From: an uncultured Peptoniphilus sp. | GTDB lineage: Bacteria > Bacillota > Clostridia > Tissierellales > Peptoniphilaceae | Reading direction: 5' to 3' | NCBI GenBank assembly: GCA_902488455.1 | Contig: CABTWG010000001.1 | Location: 40,424 to 104,423 of the forward strand | DNA length: 64,000 bases | In this document: in pieces, positions 52,367 through 62,532 of the stretch | Layout of the letters: each line of letters opens with the position of its first letter | How positions within the stretch are numbered: the first letter of the stretch is position 1 | The notes under the pieces: model-generated | What the model was told of the DNA's origin: nothing | Seen by the model: the letters and a program-made list of their open reading frames with translations, nothing else | The model's database searches: none | Program-made: the position numbers and the translations under genes

Positions 52367-53047
52367 ATGATCTACGCAATAGCAGACCTACACCTGGATG
52401 CATCTGGCGAGAAGCCGATGGACATCTTCGGTGAAAATTGGATAGACCATGATAAGAAAATAATAAAATCTTGGAATGAAAATATAAATGATGATGATTT
52501 AGTCCTCCTGCCTGGAGATATTTCCTGGGGACTTAAACTTGAAGATGCAATAAGTGACTTAGAACTTATCGATTCACTACCAGGAACCAAGATAATCACC
52601 AAGGGAAACCACGACTATTGGTGGAGTTCCATGAGTAAATTAAATGGACTGAATCTCAGAAAAACTATATTTTTACAAAACACTTCCTATGAATATAACG
52701 GCATAGGAATCTGTGGTACCAGGGGCTGGATGGATAAATCTAGCGCCGAATATAAAACCGACATGGAAAAAATATATCTAAGAGAGATGGGAAGACTTAG
52801 AAATTCAATAGAAAGTTCAAAAGCAGAAAGAAAGATAGTACTGCTTCACTATCCGCCATTCGATGGAAATAAAAATCTAAATGACTTTGGTAAGATTGCA
52901 CTAGAATATGGAGCAGAGATTTTACTCTACGGTCATCTTCACGGAGAAGGACATAGAGAAGTGGTGGAAGGAAATTTCGACGGAATGGAAGTCATCTGCG
53001 TCTCATCAGACTATATAGATTTTGAGGTAAAAAAGATATGGAGCTAG
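52367..53047 (+). CDS. Metallophosphoesterase, second of the operon
   Basis: A 226-residue calcineurin-like phosphoesterase with IADLHLD near residue 4, LLPGDISWGLKLEDA near 47, KGNHDYWWSS near 79, VLLHYPPFDGN near 159 and LYGHLHGEGH near 186, a complete dimetal site. It is short, lacks added domains, and is a different subfamily from the SbcD-like protein. Substrate unknown. It follows the ATPase by 2 bp and overlaps the next gene by 10 bp. Confidence 0.87.
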   Translation: MIYAIADLHLDASGEKPMDIFGENWIDHDKKIIKSWNENINDDDLVLLPGDISWGLKLEDAISDLELIDSLPGTKIITKGNHDYWWSSMSKLNGLNLRKTIFLQNTSYEYNGIGICGTRGWMDKSSAEYKTDMEKIYLREMGRLRNSIESSKAERKIVLLHYPPFDGNKNLNDFGKIALEYGAEILLYGHLHGEGHREVVEGNFDGMEVICVSSDYIDFEVKKIWS

Positions 53048-53577
53048 AACAAGAAGTTAAAATAATCGGTGCCGATTTAGAAAAAATAGAAACATATATA
53101 AAAAATAATGGTGGCATATATCTCGGCGAAGAAAACCAAGTAAATATTCTTATAAATTCAAAATCCCATCCAATTAAAAGTGATCTTGGATATTTTAGAA
53201 TAAGAATAACCCACTTCGTAGAAAAAAACAAAGACGAAGTAGAACTTACTTTTAAAGAGAGAGTAAAAGATGATGTTCTTAGAAAAAGTAAAGAGCACAC
53301 TGTGGTAATTGATAAGCTCAGTCCAATGCTTGAAACGCTAAGACTTCTTGGATACGACAGTTTTGAAGAGACTAAGAAAAATAGAAGATCATATACCTTC
53401 AGAGGCGCCAGATTTGATTTTGATACTCATGAAAAAACTGTGCTTCCTTATCCATATTTAGAAATTGAAGTGAAGGATAAAAACAAATTAGATGCAATAT
53501 TAAAAGAGCTTGATATTAAAGATGAATATGTATCCACTCTCTCTATCAAAGAGTTAATCGAAAAAGTAAAAAGCTAG
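53038..53577 (+). CDS. CYTH domain protein (tripolyphosphate/adenylate-cyclase-like)
   Basis: A 179-residue CYTH fold protein: it begins with a variant ExExK motif (ELEQEVKIIG), and has alternating charged strands (YFRIRITHFV, EVELTFKER, YLEIEVKDK) that line the tunnel binding triphosphates. Members hydrolyse tripolyphosphate or thiamine triphosphate or make cAMP; which applies here is open. It closes the SbcCD-like operon with frames overlapping the phosphoesterase. Confidence 0.8.
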   Translation: MELEQEVKIIGADLEKIETYIKNNGGIYLGEENQVNILINSKSHPIKSDLGYFRIRITHFVEKNKDEVELTFKERVKDDVLRKSKEHTVVIDKLSPMLETLRLLGYDSFEETKKNRRSYTFRGARFDFDTHEKTVLPYPYLEIEVKDKNKLDAILKELDIKDEYVSTLSIKELIEKVKS

Positions 53578-53595
53578 TGCAACAGATTTTTTTTG

Positions 53596-53604
53596 TGTTA
53601 TAAT
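53596..53604 (+). promoter_or_regulatory. Extended -10 promoter of ppsA
   Basis: TGTTATAAT at 53596-53604 is an extended -10 with no good -35; AGAGGAGG precedes the gene start 24 bp on. Confidence 0.55.
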
Positions 53605-53627
53605 AATATAGAAAGAGGAGGCTGAGG

Positions 53628-55952
53628 ATGTCTTACAAATATATTAAATTTTTTAATGAGATCAAAAAAGATGATCTCCCAATAGTAGGTGGAAAGGGAG
53701 CAAATCTAGGTGAAATGACTGGGAATGGATTGCCAGTACCTCCAGGATTTTGCGTAACCGCAGGAGCCTACAAAGATTTTATACATTATGCTGAACTCGA
53801 CGAAGTAATTACATTTTTAATTGAGTCACTTAATGTTGACGATGTAGAACAGCTAAACGACGTATCTAAAGAAGTTAGACAAAAGATTATGGAAGCTCCA
53901 ATACTTCCAGAGCTAGAAGAAGAAATCAAAAAATCGTATTTAGATTTTTCAAAATCCATAAATATGACAGATCCAGAAGTAGCTGTTAGAAGTTCAGCAA
54001 CAGCAGAAGATCTACCAGATGCATCCTTTGCTGGTCAACAAGATACCTACCTACACATAAGAGGAGAAGAAGAACTCGTAAAACATGTGAAGATGTGTTG
54101 GGCATCACTATGGACCGGTAGAGCAATATATTACAGAGAAAAACAACACTTCGATCACTTTGACGTACTACTTTCAGCAGTAGTTCAAAAGATGGTTAAT
54201 TCAAAGAAATCTGGTGTAATGTTTACAGCAAACCCAATTAACCAAAATACAGATGAAATGATGATCAACTCATCTTGGGGACTTGGAGAAGCAGTTGTAA
54301 GTGGAACAGTAACTCCAGATGAATATATTATCGACAAGAAGACAAAAGAAATCAAAGAAAAACACGTTGCATCTAAACTATCAATGGTAGTTAAGAAAGA
54401 AGATGGCGTAGGCACAGAAGTAGTAAATGTAGAAGACTACCTAGGAAAAGATGCAGTTGAAGAAGAATCACTAACTAGAGATGAACTTAATAAACTCATA
54501 GAAATGGGTCTTAAGATAGAAAATATCTACGGCTCAGTTCAAGACACCGAATGGGCATTCGATAAAGATACAGGAGAATTTTACTTCCTACAATCAAGAC
54601 CAATAACAACCATCGGTGCAGAAGAAAAAGAAGAAAAGCTAATCCCACTTTGCAAAGGACTTCCAGCAAGCCCTGGCATAGGTCGCGGAAGAGTTAAAAA
54701 TATAAAGAATCTTACTGAAATATCTCAAGTTGAAGAAGGAGATATTCTAGTAACAGAAATGACAAATCCTGACATGGTACCAGCCATGAAGAAGGCAAAA
54801 GCCGTAGTTACAGACGAAGGTGGAAGAACTTGTCACGCAGCTATCGTATCTCGTGAACTACAAATTCCATGTATAGTTGGAGCAAAAAACGCAACCAAAG
54901 TTCTTAAAAATGGAGCAGAAGTTACAGTAGATGCTACAAGAGGAATCGTATACCAAGGAAATGTCCTTCAAGAAGAAAAGAAAGAAGAAAAATCTTCTAC
55001 TGCTACTACACAAACTGTAACAGCATACAACCCACCAATCACAGCAACTAAGATCTATATGAACCTTGGAGAACCAGATCTTGCAAATAAATACAAAGAC
55101 CTATCCTTTGACGGAATCGGTCTAATGAGAACAGAATTTATATTCACAAATATGATTGGCGAACACCCAATGTACCTACTTAAGACTGGACGTGGAGATC
55201 TAATGATAGACAAACTATCAGAAGGAATTTCAAAAGTTGCACAAGCAATATATCCAAGAAATGTAGTAGTTAGAATGAGTGACTTCAGAACCAACGAATT
55301 TAGAGGACTAAAGGGTGGAGACGAAGTAGAACCAATAGAACAAAATCCTATGATTGGCTGGAGAGGAGTATCCAGATATATTTCTCCAGAATATGAAGAA
55401 GGATTTAGACTAGAATGTAAAGCTATAAAGAGAGTTCGTGAAGAATATGGACTACACAATGTAATAGTTATGCTTCCATTCGTAAGAACACCTGAAGAAC
55501 TTATAACAGTTAAAGGCATCATGGCTGAAGAAGGCTTAAGACAATCAGATGGACTTAAGATTTGGATCATGGCAGAAGTACCAGCAGTAGTCTTTAGAGC
55601 AGAAGAATTTGCAGAATTAGTAGATGGATTCTCAATAGGCTCAAACGACCTTACCCAACTTGTAATGGGTGCAGATAGAGACAACGGAGTTCTAAACAAC
55701 ATGGGATACTTCGATGAAAGAAACCCTTCAGTTAAGAAAGCACTTAAGACACTTATTGAAGCTTGCAACAAAAAAGGAAAGACTTGTTCAATCTGTGGAC
55801 AAGGACCATCACAATATCCAGAGCTTGCAGAATTCTTAGTAGAATGTGGAATCACATCCATATCTGTAAACCCAGATACTGTTGAATACACAAGAAGACT
55901 AATAGCCTCAGTAGAACAAAAACTTATTCTTAACAAAATAAGATCACTATAA
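53628..55952 (+). CDS. ppsA: Phosphoenolpyruvate synthase
   Basis: Converts pyruvate, ATP and water to PEP, AMP and phosphate (gluconeogenic). The 774 residues hold the N-terminal ATP-grasp domain (GGKGANLGEM, VAVRSSATAEDLPDASFAGQ), the swivelling His domain with GGRTCHAAIVSRELQIPCIVG near 401, and the PEP/pyruvate barrel (DGIGLMRTEF, GSNDLTQLVMGADRDNG, CGQGPS) to the C-terminus. A Lys/Glu/Ser/Thr linker at about 446-460 separates the last two. Single gene with its own terminator. Confidence 0.96.
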   Translation: MSYKYIKFFNEIKKDDLPIVGGKGANLGEMTGNGLPVPPGFCVTAGAYKDFIHYAELDEVITFLIESLNVDDVEQLNDVSKEVRQKIMEAPILPELEEEIKKSYLDFSKSINMTDPEVAVRSSATAEDLPDASFAGQQDTYLHIRGEEELVKHVKMCWASLWTGRAIYYREKQHFDHFDVLLSAVVQKMVNSKKSGVMFTANPINQNTDEMMINSSWGLGEAVVSGTVTPDEYIIDKKTKEIKEKHVASKLSMVVKKEDGVGTEVVNVEDYLGKDAVEEESLTRDELNKLIEMGLKIENIYGSVQDTEWAFDKDTGEFYFLQSRPITTIGAEEKEEKLIPLCKGLPASPGIGRGRVKNIKNLTEISQVEEGDILVTEMTNPDMVPAMKKAKAVVTDEGGRTCHAAIVSRELQIPCIVGAKNATKVLKNGAEVTVDATRGIVYQGNVLQEEKKEEKSSTATTQTVTAYNPPITATKIYMNLGEPDLANKYKDLSFDGIGLMRTEFIFTNMIGEHPMYLLKTGRGDLMIDKLSEGISKVAQAIYPRNVVVRMSDFRTNEFRGLKGGDEVEPIEQNPMIGWRGVSRYISPEYEEGFRLECKAIKRVREEYGLHNVIVMLPFVRTPEELITVKGIMAEEGLRQSDGLKIWIMAEVPAVVFRAEEFAELVDGFSIGSNDLTQLVMGADRDNGVLNNMGYFDERNPSVKKALKTLIEACNKKGKTCSICGQGPSQYPELAEFLVECGITSISVNPDTVEYTRRLIASVEQKLILNKIRSL

Positions 55953-55965
55953 TAGAAAATAAAAT

Positions 55966-55995
55966 AAAAAGAGTTCGGCGACGGACTCTTTTTGT
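55966..55995 (+). terminator. Terminator of ppsA
   Basis: AAAGAGTTCG, GCGA loop, CGGACTCTTT, T run (one G-U). Confidence 0.88.
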
Positions 55996-56090
55996 GTTAA
56001 AAATTTCAAAATTTCCATGATTAATATTAATTTATAAATTGGGTAATATAAAAAAATAATGAAATAATAAGACATATCAAAAGAACTTCC

Positions 56091-56119
56091 TTGTAAATTT
56101 ATTTTATTAGGAGTATATT
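56091..56119 (+). promoter_or_regulatory. Promoter of the V/A-type ATPase operon
   Basis: TTGTAA at 56091-56096 and TATATT at 56114-56119, spacer 17 bp, 21 bp before the first gene. Confidence 0.5.
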
Positions 56120-56140
56120 AGTATAGAAAGAAGGAATGGC

Positions 56141-56455
56141 ATGAAAGATACTATTAACAGCATCTTAGACATCGAAGAGAGAACAAAGACCGTCATGGAA
56201 GAGACAGATGAAAAGATAAACTCAATGAAGGACGAGCTACAAAAGAAACTCTCAGAAATGGAAAATAAGGTCACAAAAGAGGCAAAAGATGAAGCAGCTT
56301 CCAAGTTTTCTGAAATAATGGCTTCTGCAGATGAAGAGGTCAAAAAGAGAAAAGAAGAAATTCAAAATGAACTAAAAAAGATCGATGAGAATTTCAAACT
56401 TAGAAAAGATGAACTTGTAGAAGAAGCATTTAACAAATTTATATTGAAAGGATAA
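56141..56455 (+). CDS. ntpF: V/A-type ATPase peripheral-stalk subunit (G/H-like)
   Basis: A 104-residue, almost wholly coiled-coil Lys/Glu-rich protein (DELQKKLSEMENKVTKEA) at the head of the ATPase operon, where ntpF lies in Enterococcus. It should pair with subunit E to form the stator. The call rests on size, coiled coil and position because these subunits have little sequence conservation. AGAAGGA precedes the ATG; subunit C follows 2 bp later. Confidence 0.75.
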   Translation: MKDTINSILDIEERTKTVMEETDEKINSMKDELQKKLSEMENKVTKEAKDEAASKFSEIMASADEEVKKRKEEIQNELKKIDENFKLRKDELVEEAFNKFILKG

Positions 56456-56457
56456 AA

Positions 56458-57489
56458 ATGGGAGAATTCAATGCAGTTTCAGCTAAAATGAGCAAGATGA
56501 CCTCTCTATTTTTAACTGACAAAGACTATATAAATATGTCCAGATTTCAAACCGTTTCTGAAATAGTTAACTATATAAAAGAAAACACAAATCTTTCTAC
56601 TTACTTCGATGGATATGAAGATTCCTACGAAGCAGAAAGAAAGCTAGATCTATATAAACTAGATCTTTTGACGAAGCTAAGGCACTACTACAAGGGAAAC
56701 TATTTAAACTTTGTAAATGCAGCTATATCTGAATTTGAAATAGATGATATAAAGAGAGTCCTTAGATTCTTAAAGACAAAAGACGGCAGAAGAAGTTTGA
56801 AAGATAGACTGATAGTCTTAAATTCCGATAATTTAATAGATGATAACGACACAATAAAGACATTTGTTGAGAAATTAAAAGACACCAAGTACTACAAAGT
56901 CCTGCGCCAATACGTAGACGATGCAGAAGATGTAGTGCTTTTTTATATGGAAATGAACCTAGACAAGCTCTACTACCAACAACTAGTTGAAATCTCAAAC
57001 ACATTTTCAAAATCTGAAAAACAGAAGGTAGATGAAGTACTAGGTGTAAAGATCGATCTTTTAAATATAACTTGGATCTATCGCGGAATTAAGTACTACG
57101 GGCTTATGCCTGAAGAGCTTCTAAATTTTGCAGTAATTGGAGGCAAGGTATTTAATTTTGATAAACTTCGTGAAATGGTCTACATGGACATAGAAAAGGA
57201 GTTTGTCCCATATATTTTAAATTCGCCTTATGAGTTTTTATTCGAAGGAGAATCGCAAGATATCTACCTAGATAGACGAAGCTCAAGATTTCTCTACTAC
57301 AAATGTAGAGAAGTATTTAAAAGAGACTTCTCAAATTTTTCAAAGTTCGTTGCATTTATGTATATATTGGATTTTGAAGTCAAAGATATAAGAGGAATCA
57401 TGGAGGCGATTAGATTTAATCTAACGCCGGGAGAAACTCTTAACTACTTGGTAAGAAGCTATAAAGGAAGTGAATATACTTGGCTGTAG
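56458..57489 (+). CDS. ntpC: V/A-type ATPase subunit C (d)
   Basis: Central-stalk/membrane rotor adaptor of 343 residues, mostly helical: residues show the family pattern of repeated FLKTKD, YRGIKYYGLMPEELL and KCREVFKRDFSNF. It couples the DF shaft to the K ring. Its end overlaps the start of subunit I by 10 bp. Confidence 0.85.
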   Translation: MGEFNAVSAKMSKMTSLFLTDKDYINMSRFQTVSEIVNYIKENTNLSTYFDGYEDSYEAERKLDLYKLDLLTKLRHYYKGNYLNFVNAAISEFEIDDIKRVLRFLKTKDGRRSLKDRLIVLNSDNLIDDNDTIKTFVEKLKDTKYYKVLRQYVDDAEDVVLFYMEMNLDKLYYQQLVEISNTFSKSEKQKVDEVLGVKIDLLNITWIYRGIKYYGLMPEELLNFAVIGGKVFNFDKLREMVYMDIEKEFVPYILNSPYEFLFEGESQDIYLDRRSSRFLYYKCREVFKRDFSNFSKFVAFMYILDFEVKDIRGIMEAIRFNLTPGETLNYLVRSYKGSEYTWL

Positions 57490-59411
57490 AAAAAATGAGA
57501 ATAATGAACGTGGTAGCTCCATTGGAAGTAATGGAGAGTGTGGTTGTCGATATCTTAAAGACAGGTGCAGTAAGCATCATAAACTCGCAAAACCAAATCG
57601 ACAATAACGCCTTTACTTTCAATCTTGAAAATGAAAAAAACCTAGAAAGAGCCATTGAACTGAATCATATAGCCCCATTTGAAAGGGACTCTATGATAAA
57701 TACCACCATCGAAAAAGCAAAGGAGATGGAAGAGTTCTTCGGTATAAAAGATCTAAAGGTTGACTACGACAAAATAGATATGGGAGTTAATCACGAAGCC
57801 TTTTATGACGAGATAAAGTACAAATCTAAAAGACTAAGAGAGATAAGAGAAGATCTAAAAGTCATAGATGGAATAGAAGAAAACTACGACTATTTTAAAA
57901 ATGTAAACATAGATCTATCCAAACTTTCAGATTTAAAATACTTCAAGGTAAGGTTTGGAATCCTAGATAAGGAAGCGAGATTTAGGCTTAAGAAAAACTA
58001 TGGAAATATTCTAGCGATGATATTTCACACAGCAACCATTGACGAAGGAGAAGTTTACCTTGCAATCTTTCCAAAGGAAGTTGAAAAGGAAATCGATAGA
58101 ATCCTAAAGAGTCTAAATTGGGAAGATGTTGAAATCTTAGGCAGGTACAAGGGAACCGCCAAAGAAATCTTAGAAAACTTTGAAACAGAAAAAGAAGCTT
58201 TAAAGAAAGAAGAAAAAGAAATCCTAGAATATAGGGATAATTTCTTAAAGAGTAATAGAGAAGAAGTAGAAACTGCCATAACATCCATGCTGATTTCAGA
58301 AAATATAGAAGAAGTTAAGAGATACATGGCTAAATCAAATAAATACTTCTACCTATCAGGATGGGTAAGCCTTAGGGATAAGGACCGAGTAGAAGAGATT
58401 CTATCAAAGTATGATGGACTTCTAACAAGCTTTAGAGATCCGATTGAACAGGGCATCAAACCACCAACGAAACTTAGAAACTCAAATTTTTTTAAGCCCT
58501 TTGAACTTTTAGTAAATATGTATGGGGTACCAAGTTATACAGAAAAAGATCCTACCTCATTATTCGCAGTTACCTACATGCTACTTTATGGAGCAATGTT
58601 TGGTGATCTTGGACAAGGGGCGGTATTTTTCTTAGCGGGAATATTTTTATCTAAGAAGAACAAATCATTTGGAGGACTACTAAAGAGGCTTGGATTTAGT
58701 TCGGCAGTCTTTGGTATTCTATACGGATCAGTATTTGGAATAGAAGAATGGATAAAACCGCTACTCATAAGACCATTTGAAAATATAAACACCACCCTTG
58801 GCGCAGCAATAGGCGTGGGAATCGTATTTTTGATAATATCGTATGCCCTTGGATTTATAAATAAAATAACGAATAAAGAGTATGAAGAAGCCTTCTTAGG
58901 CAAGGAAGGTCTAGCAGGATTTCTCGTATTCTTAAGTTTTGTAAACTTAGCAGCATCAAAAGTTTTAAATGTAAGTATAGTACCTGCAAAACTCTGCACC
59001 ATCATAATAGTGATCTCACTTCTTGCGATGATACTTTCAAAGGTAATCATGTCAGCGATAACAAAAGAAAAGATAGAGACAGAAGATGGATACTATATAG
59101 GAGCTGTGTTTGGACTACTAGAAACCATACTGAGTGTAGTTTCCAATATAATTTCATTTATAAGGGTTGGTGCATTTGCTATAAACCACGTTGGACTATT
59201 CATCGCATTTAAAACCATTGGACAGATGATAGGAACAACCAGTGCAAACATCATCGCACTAATAGTAGGAAATATAATAATCATAGGTCTTGAAGGACTT
59301 ATAGTATTCATTCAAAGCCTAAGGCTTGAATACTACGAAATGTTTAGTAAATATTACACAGGAGACGGATATGAATTCGTCCCAACAACAATACGTTTGG
59401 AGGATAAATAA
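57480..59411 (+). CDS. ntpI: V/A-type ATPase subunit I (a)
   Basis: Membrane stator of 643 residues: a cytoplasmic N-terminal half with coiled coils (about 1-320) and a C-terminal half with about seven or eight transmembrane helices, including MLLYGAMFGDLGQGA near 367, SNIISFIRVGAFAINHVGLF near 553 (essential Arg) and SLRLEYYEMFSKYYTGDGYEF at the end. Starts at TTG 57480 behind AAGGAAGTG, overlapping subunit C. Confidence 0.92.
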   Translation: MAVEKMRIMNVVAPLEVMESVVVDILKTGAVSIINSQNQIDNNAFTFNLENEKNLERAIELNHIAPFERDSMINTTIEKAKEMEEFFGIKDLKVDYDKIDMGVNHEAFYDEIKYKSKRLREIREDLKVIDGIEENYDYFKNVNIDLSKLSDLKYFKVRFGILDKEARFRLKKNYGNILAMIFHTATIDEGEVYLAIFPKEVEKEIDRILKSLNWEDVEILGRYKGTAKEILENFETEKEALKKEEKEILEYRDNFLKSNREEVETAITSMLISENIEEVKRYMAKSNKYFYLSGWVSLRDKDRVEEILSKYDGLLTSFRDPIEQGIKPPTKLRNSNFFKPFELLVNMYGVPSYTEKDPTSLFAVTYMLLYGAMFGDLGQGAVFFLAGIFLSKKNKSFGGLLKRLGFSSAVFGILYGSVFGIEEWIKPLLIRPFENINTTLGAAIGVGIVFLIISYALGFINKITNKEYEEAFLGKEGLAGFLVFLSFVNLAASKVLNVSIVPAKLCTIIIVISLLAMILSKVIMSAITKEKIETEDGYYIGAVFGLLETILSVVSNIISFIRVGAFAINHVGLFIAFKTIGQMIGTTSANIIALIVGNIIIIGLEGLIVFIQSLRLEYYEMFSKYYTGDGYEFVPTTIRLEDK

Positions 59412-59830
59412 TGGAAAAAATAATAATCATAGCACTTCTATTTGTGCTTTCAACAATTGCAACAGGAGTTTACTACATGTACAAAGGAACTTCTACAGAT
59501 GAAAAGAAACTTCGTATGTTTTTAAAATTCAACATGGTATTTTTCTTACCACTTATGTTTATGACAGTATTCACACTAGTACCAGGATTTGTAAGTGCAC
59601 AGACTGAAGGCGGCTCATCACAAGGACTTGGATTTATAGCAGCAGGACTATCAACAGGTCTTGCATCACTTGGAGCAGGCGTTGCAGTTGCAAACGTAGG
59701 TTCATCTGCAATTGGAGCAGTGTCAGAAGATTCTAAAATACTTGGTAAAACCATGATTTTCCTAGGTCTTGCAGAAGGTATCGCCATCTACGGACTTATA
59801 ATCTCTATTATGATTCTAGGTAGACTATAA
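59411..59830 (+). CDS. ntpK: V/A-type ATPase subunit K (c ring)
   Basis: Ring subunit of 139 residues. The C-terminal hairpin (about 72-139) is c-subunit-like, GLGFIAAGLSTGLASLGAGV then GLAEGIAIYGLIISIMIL with the single ion-binding Glu. The first 65 residues hold two further hydrophobic segments without the glycine-rich pattern or a second carboxylate, so this is a four-helix, one-carboxylate subunit. Whether it moves Na+ or H+ cannot be read from sequence with confidence. It overlaps both neighbours by one base. Confidence 0.9.
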   Translation: MEKIIIIALLFVLSTIATGVYYMYKGTSTDEKKLRMFLKFNMVFFLPLMFMTVFTLVPGFVSAQTEGGSSQGLGFIAAGLSTGLASLGAGVAVANVGSSAIGAVSEDSKILGKTMIFLGLAEGIAIYGLIISIMILGRL

Positions 59831-60135
59831 TGAAATCTCTTGTGATTTCTAGAAATAGAGATGTTACCACAGGACTTAGGCTATCAGGAATAGACGGCAA
59901 ATTTTCTAAAGACGTGGAAGAGCTCCGTGCAAATTTCAAAAAATATAAAGATGATGACTCCATCGGAATAATAATTCTAACGGAGAGGGACTTTAATGAA
60001 ATAAAAGAAGAAGTCATCGAAAAGAAACTAAGCGGTACACTTCCTCTCGTTGTGACTATTCCTGGACCTAAGGGAATCGAAGACAAGGACTTTATCCTTA
60101 GATATATCAAAGAATCTGTAGGCATAAAGCTCTAA
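59830..60135 (+). CDS. ntpG: V/A-type ATPase subunit F
   Basis: Central-stalk subunit of 101 residues with the small CheY-like fold: VISRNRDVTTGLRLSGID near residue 5, IGIIILTERDF near 45 and LVVTIPGPKGI near 73. It binds subunit D. Frames overlap by one base with subunit K (TAATG); 10 bp precede subunit E. Confidence 0.88.
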   Translation: MKSLVISRNRDVTTGLRLSGIDGKFSKDVEELRANFKKYKDDDSIGIIILTERDFNEIKEEVIEKKLSGTLPLVVTIPGPKGIEDKDFILRYIKESVGIKL

Positions 60136-60145
60136 AGGGGGAAAT

Positions 60146-60754
60146 ATGATTTTACTTGAAAATAAAATTGCGATCTTTAATAAAATCGTGTATTTGGAAA
60201 GAGAAAAAGAGTGTGAAGCGAGGATCGAAGCTACAAAGAAAGAAATAGAATCCACCCTACAAAAGAAAGAAAAAGAACTGGAAGACATGAAGTCAGAGCT
60301 TATCGAAAGACGTACCTATCTAGCCAATGAAAAGAAATACGAAATGATCGGCAAGGCCAACGAAATGAAGAGGATAAAGAAGCTTGAAAAGGCTGATGAA
60401 CTCGTAGGTCTTTTAATCGATGGAGTTTATGAAAAGATAAAATCTTATGTAAAGGAAGATTCTTACAACGATGAACAGCTAAAGAGATTTAAAAAACTTT
60501 TAGATAATCTACAAGAAGGAAGCTACATCGTTCATGTATTGGATGTGGATGTGGAACTTAGAAAATCTATGGAAGATTTGGCAAAGGAAAAGGGAATTAA
60601 CTTGAACTTTGTCTCACTAGATCCTAAGAAACTCGGTGGATTTATAATCTTAGACGAAGATATGACATATAGCATCGACAAATCTCTTTACAAAATACTT
60701 GAAGACAACAGATACGAAATAGGCAAGATGCTTCACTTTGCACTTAAAGGTTAG
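60146..60754 (+). CDS. ntpE: V/A-type ATPase subunit E
   Basis: Peripheral-stalk subunit of 202 residues: N-terminal coiled coil (about 15-90, EREKECEARIEATKKEIEST) and C-terminal globular part with KKLGGFIILDEDMTYSIDKS that contacts the catalytic head. AAAGGGGG precedes the ATG. Partner of the G/H-like subunit at the operon start. Confidence 0.88.
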   Translation: MILLENKIAIFNKIVYLEREKECEARIEATKKEIESTLQKKEKELEDMKSELIERRTYLANEKKYEMIGKANEMKRIKKLEKADELVGLLIDGVYEKIKSYVKEDSYNDEQLKRFKKLLDNLQEGSYIVHVLDVDVELRKSMEDLAKEKGINLNFVSLDPKKLGGFIILDEDMTYSIDKSLYKILEDNRYEIGKMLHFALKG

Positions 60755-60762
60755 GTGAAATT

Positions 60763-62532
60763 TTGAAAGAAGGATTAATTAAATCAATAAATGGTCCGGT
60801 AGTAGTTGGAAAGAACATGGCGGATTTCAAAATGAGAGAGATGGTAGTAGTAGGCGACAAAAAACTTATCGGCGAAGTCATAACCATCGAAAAAGATTTG
60901 GGTACAGTTCAAGTCTATGAAGAAACCTCCGGACTAAAAAGAGATGAAAAGATACTACCTACTGGAGCGCCACTTTCAGTTAAGCTTGGTCCCGGACTTA
61001 TCTCAAATATGTTTGACGGTATCGAAAGACCGCTACAAAAGATAAAAGACGAACACGGCAACTTCATGCCAGAGGGAATCGGACTAATATCCCTAGACGA
61101 GGAAAAACTTTGGGATGTTAAATTTGAAGTAAAACTTGGAGATAAGGTAGAAGGTGGAATGATCTTTGGAACAGTAAAAGAAACTGAAATCATAACCCAC
61201 AGACTACTAATTCCAATAGACGTAAAGGGTAAGATCACCTCAATAGTTCCAGAAGGAAAATATAATATAGAAGAAGAACTTTTGGAAGTGGAAGACAAAG
61301 ACGGAAAATTACACAAAGTAAAGATGTATCAAGAATGGCCGGTTAGAGTGCCAAGACCCGTAAAGAACAGACTACCAATCGATAGACTACTAGTAACAGG
61401 ACAAAGGGTATTCGACGTATTCTTCCCAATTGCAAAGGGTGGAACCACAGCAGTGCCAGGAGGATTCGGTACAGGCAAGACCATGACCCAACATCAAATC
61501 GCCAAGTACTGTGACGCAGACATCATCGTCTACATTGGCTGTGGAGAACGTGGAAACGAAATGACAGAAGTACTAGAAGACTTCCCGAAACTAATAGACC
61601 CACACACAAATAAACCGCTAATGGATAGGACTATACTTATCGCAAACACATCCAACATGCCAGTAGCAGCGAGGGAAGCTTCTATATATACGGGAGTAAC
61701 CATAGCGGAATATTTCAGAGACCAAGGCTACCACGTTGCACTAATGGGAGACTCAACATCAAGATGGGCAGAAGCTCTTCGTGAAATCTCAGGAAGACTT
61801 GAAGAAATGCCAGCAGAAGAAGGATACCCAGCATACCTACCATCAAGAATTGCAGAATTCTATGAAAGAGCAGGTTATGTGGAAACTTTCTCAAATAGCG
61901 AAGGATCAGTTACACTTATAGGAGCAGTCAGCCCTGCAGGAGGAGATTTCTCCGAACCAGTAACAGAAAACACAAAGAGATTCGTAAATGTATTCTTGGC
62001 ACTGGATAAAGAGCTTGCCTACGCAAGACACTATCCAGCAATAAACTGGATGAATTCCTACTCTGGCTATGTAAAGATGCTTAAGAACTACTACGATATG
62101 AACCTAGACGGCGACCTACCAGCACTAAGAGCAAAATTTTTGGACCTACTTCACAAAGAAGCAAAGCTAAATGAAATAGTAATGCTAGTTGGAGAAGACG
62201 TGCTTCCTGACGATCAAAGGCTCGTGCTAGAAATTTGTAGAGTAATCAAAGTTGGATTTTTGCAACAAAACGCATTTAACCAAACAGACACATATGTTCC
62301 ACTTGAAAAACAGTTTGAAATGCTAAAGACTATAGACTTACTCTATGAACTTGGAAATGAAGCAGTGGAAAAACAGATTCCTATCTCACAAATTAAAAAC
62401 GACGCCCTTTACGGTAAGGTCATCAACATGAAGTACGACGTGCCAAACGACGATCTATCAAAAATCGTAGAAATAAATAACGAGATCAAAGAATTTTATA
62501 GAAAATTAATAGATGAAAATGTAGGTGAATAG
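60763..62532 (+). CDS. ntpA: V/A-type ATPase catalytic subunit A
   Basis: Catalytic nucleotide-binding subunit, 589 residues: bulge domain near 110-190, P-loop [15 protein letters not shown] near 230, catalytic Glu region [19 protein letters not shown] near 252, and [18 protein letters not shown] near 325. The start is TTG 60763 with AGGTGA upstream. Membership of the V/A family rather than F-type is set by the bulge domain. Followed directly by subunit B. Confidence 0.96.
   Translation: MKEGLIKSINGPVVVGKNMADFKMREMVVVGDKKLIGEVITIEKDLGTVQVYEETSGLKRDEKILPTGAPLSVKLGPGLISNMFDGIERPLQKIKDEHGNFMPEGIGLISLDEEKLWDVKFEVKLGDKVEGGMIFGTVKETEIITHRLLIPIDVKGKITSIVPEGKYNIEEELLEVEDKDGKLHKVKMYQEWPVRVPRPVKNRLPIDRLLVTGQRVFDVFFPIAKGGTTAVPGGFGTGKTMTQHQIAKYCDADIIVYIGCGERGNEMTEVLEDFPKLIDPHTNKPLMDRTILIANTSNMPVAAREASIYTGVTIAEYFRDQGYHVALMGDSTSRWAEALREISGRLEEMPAEEGYPAYLPSRIAEFYERAGYVETFSNSEGSVTLIGAVSPAGGDFSEPVTENTKRFVNVFLALDKELAYARHYPAINWMNSYSGYVKMLKNYYDMNLDGDLPALRAKFLDLLHKEAKLNEIVMLVGEDVLPDDQRLVLEICRVIKVGFLQQNAFNQTDTYVPLEKQFEMLKTIDLLYELGNEAVEKQIPISQIKNDALYGKVINMKYDVPNDDLSKIVEINNEIKEFYRKLIDENVGE

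Noticed and set aside
52367..53047. Phosphoesterase as a duplicate of the SbcD-like gene
   Set aside because: Only the metal motifs are shared; length, spacing and the C-terminal part differ, so it is a different subfamily.
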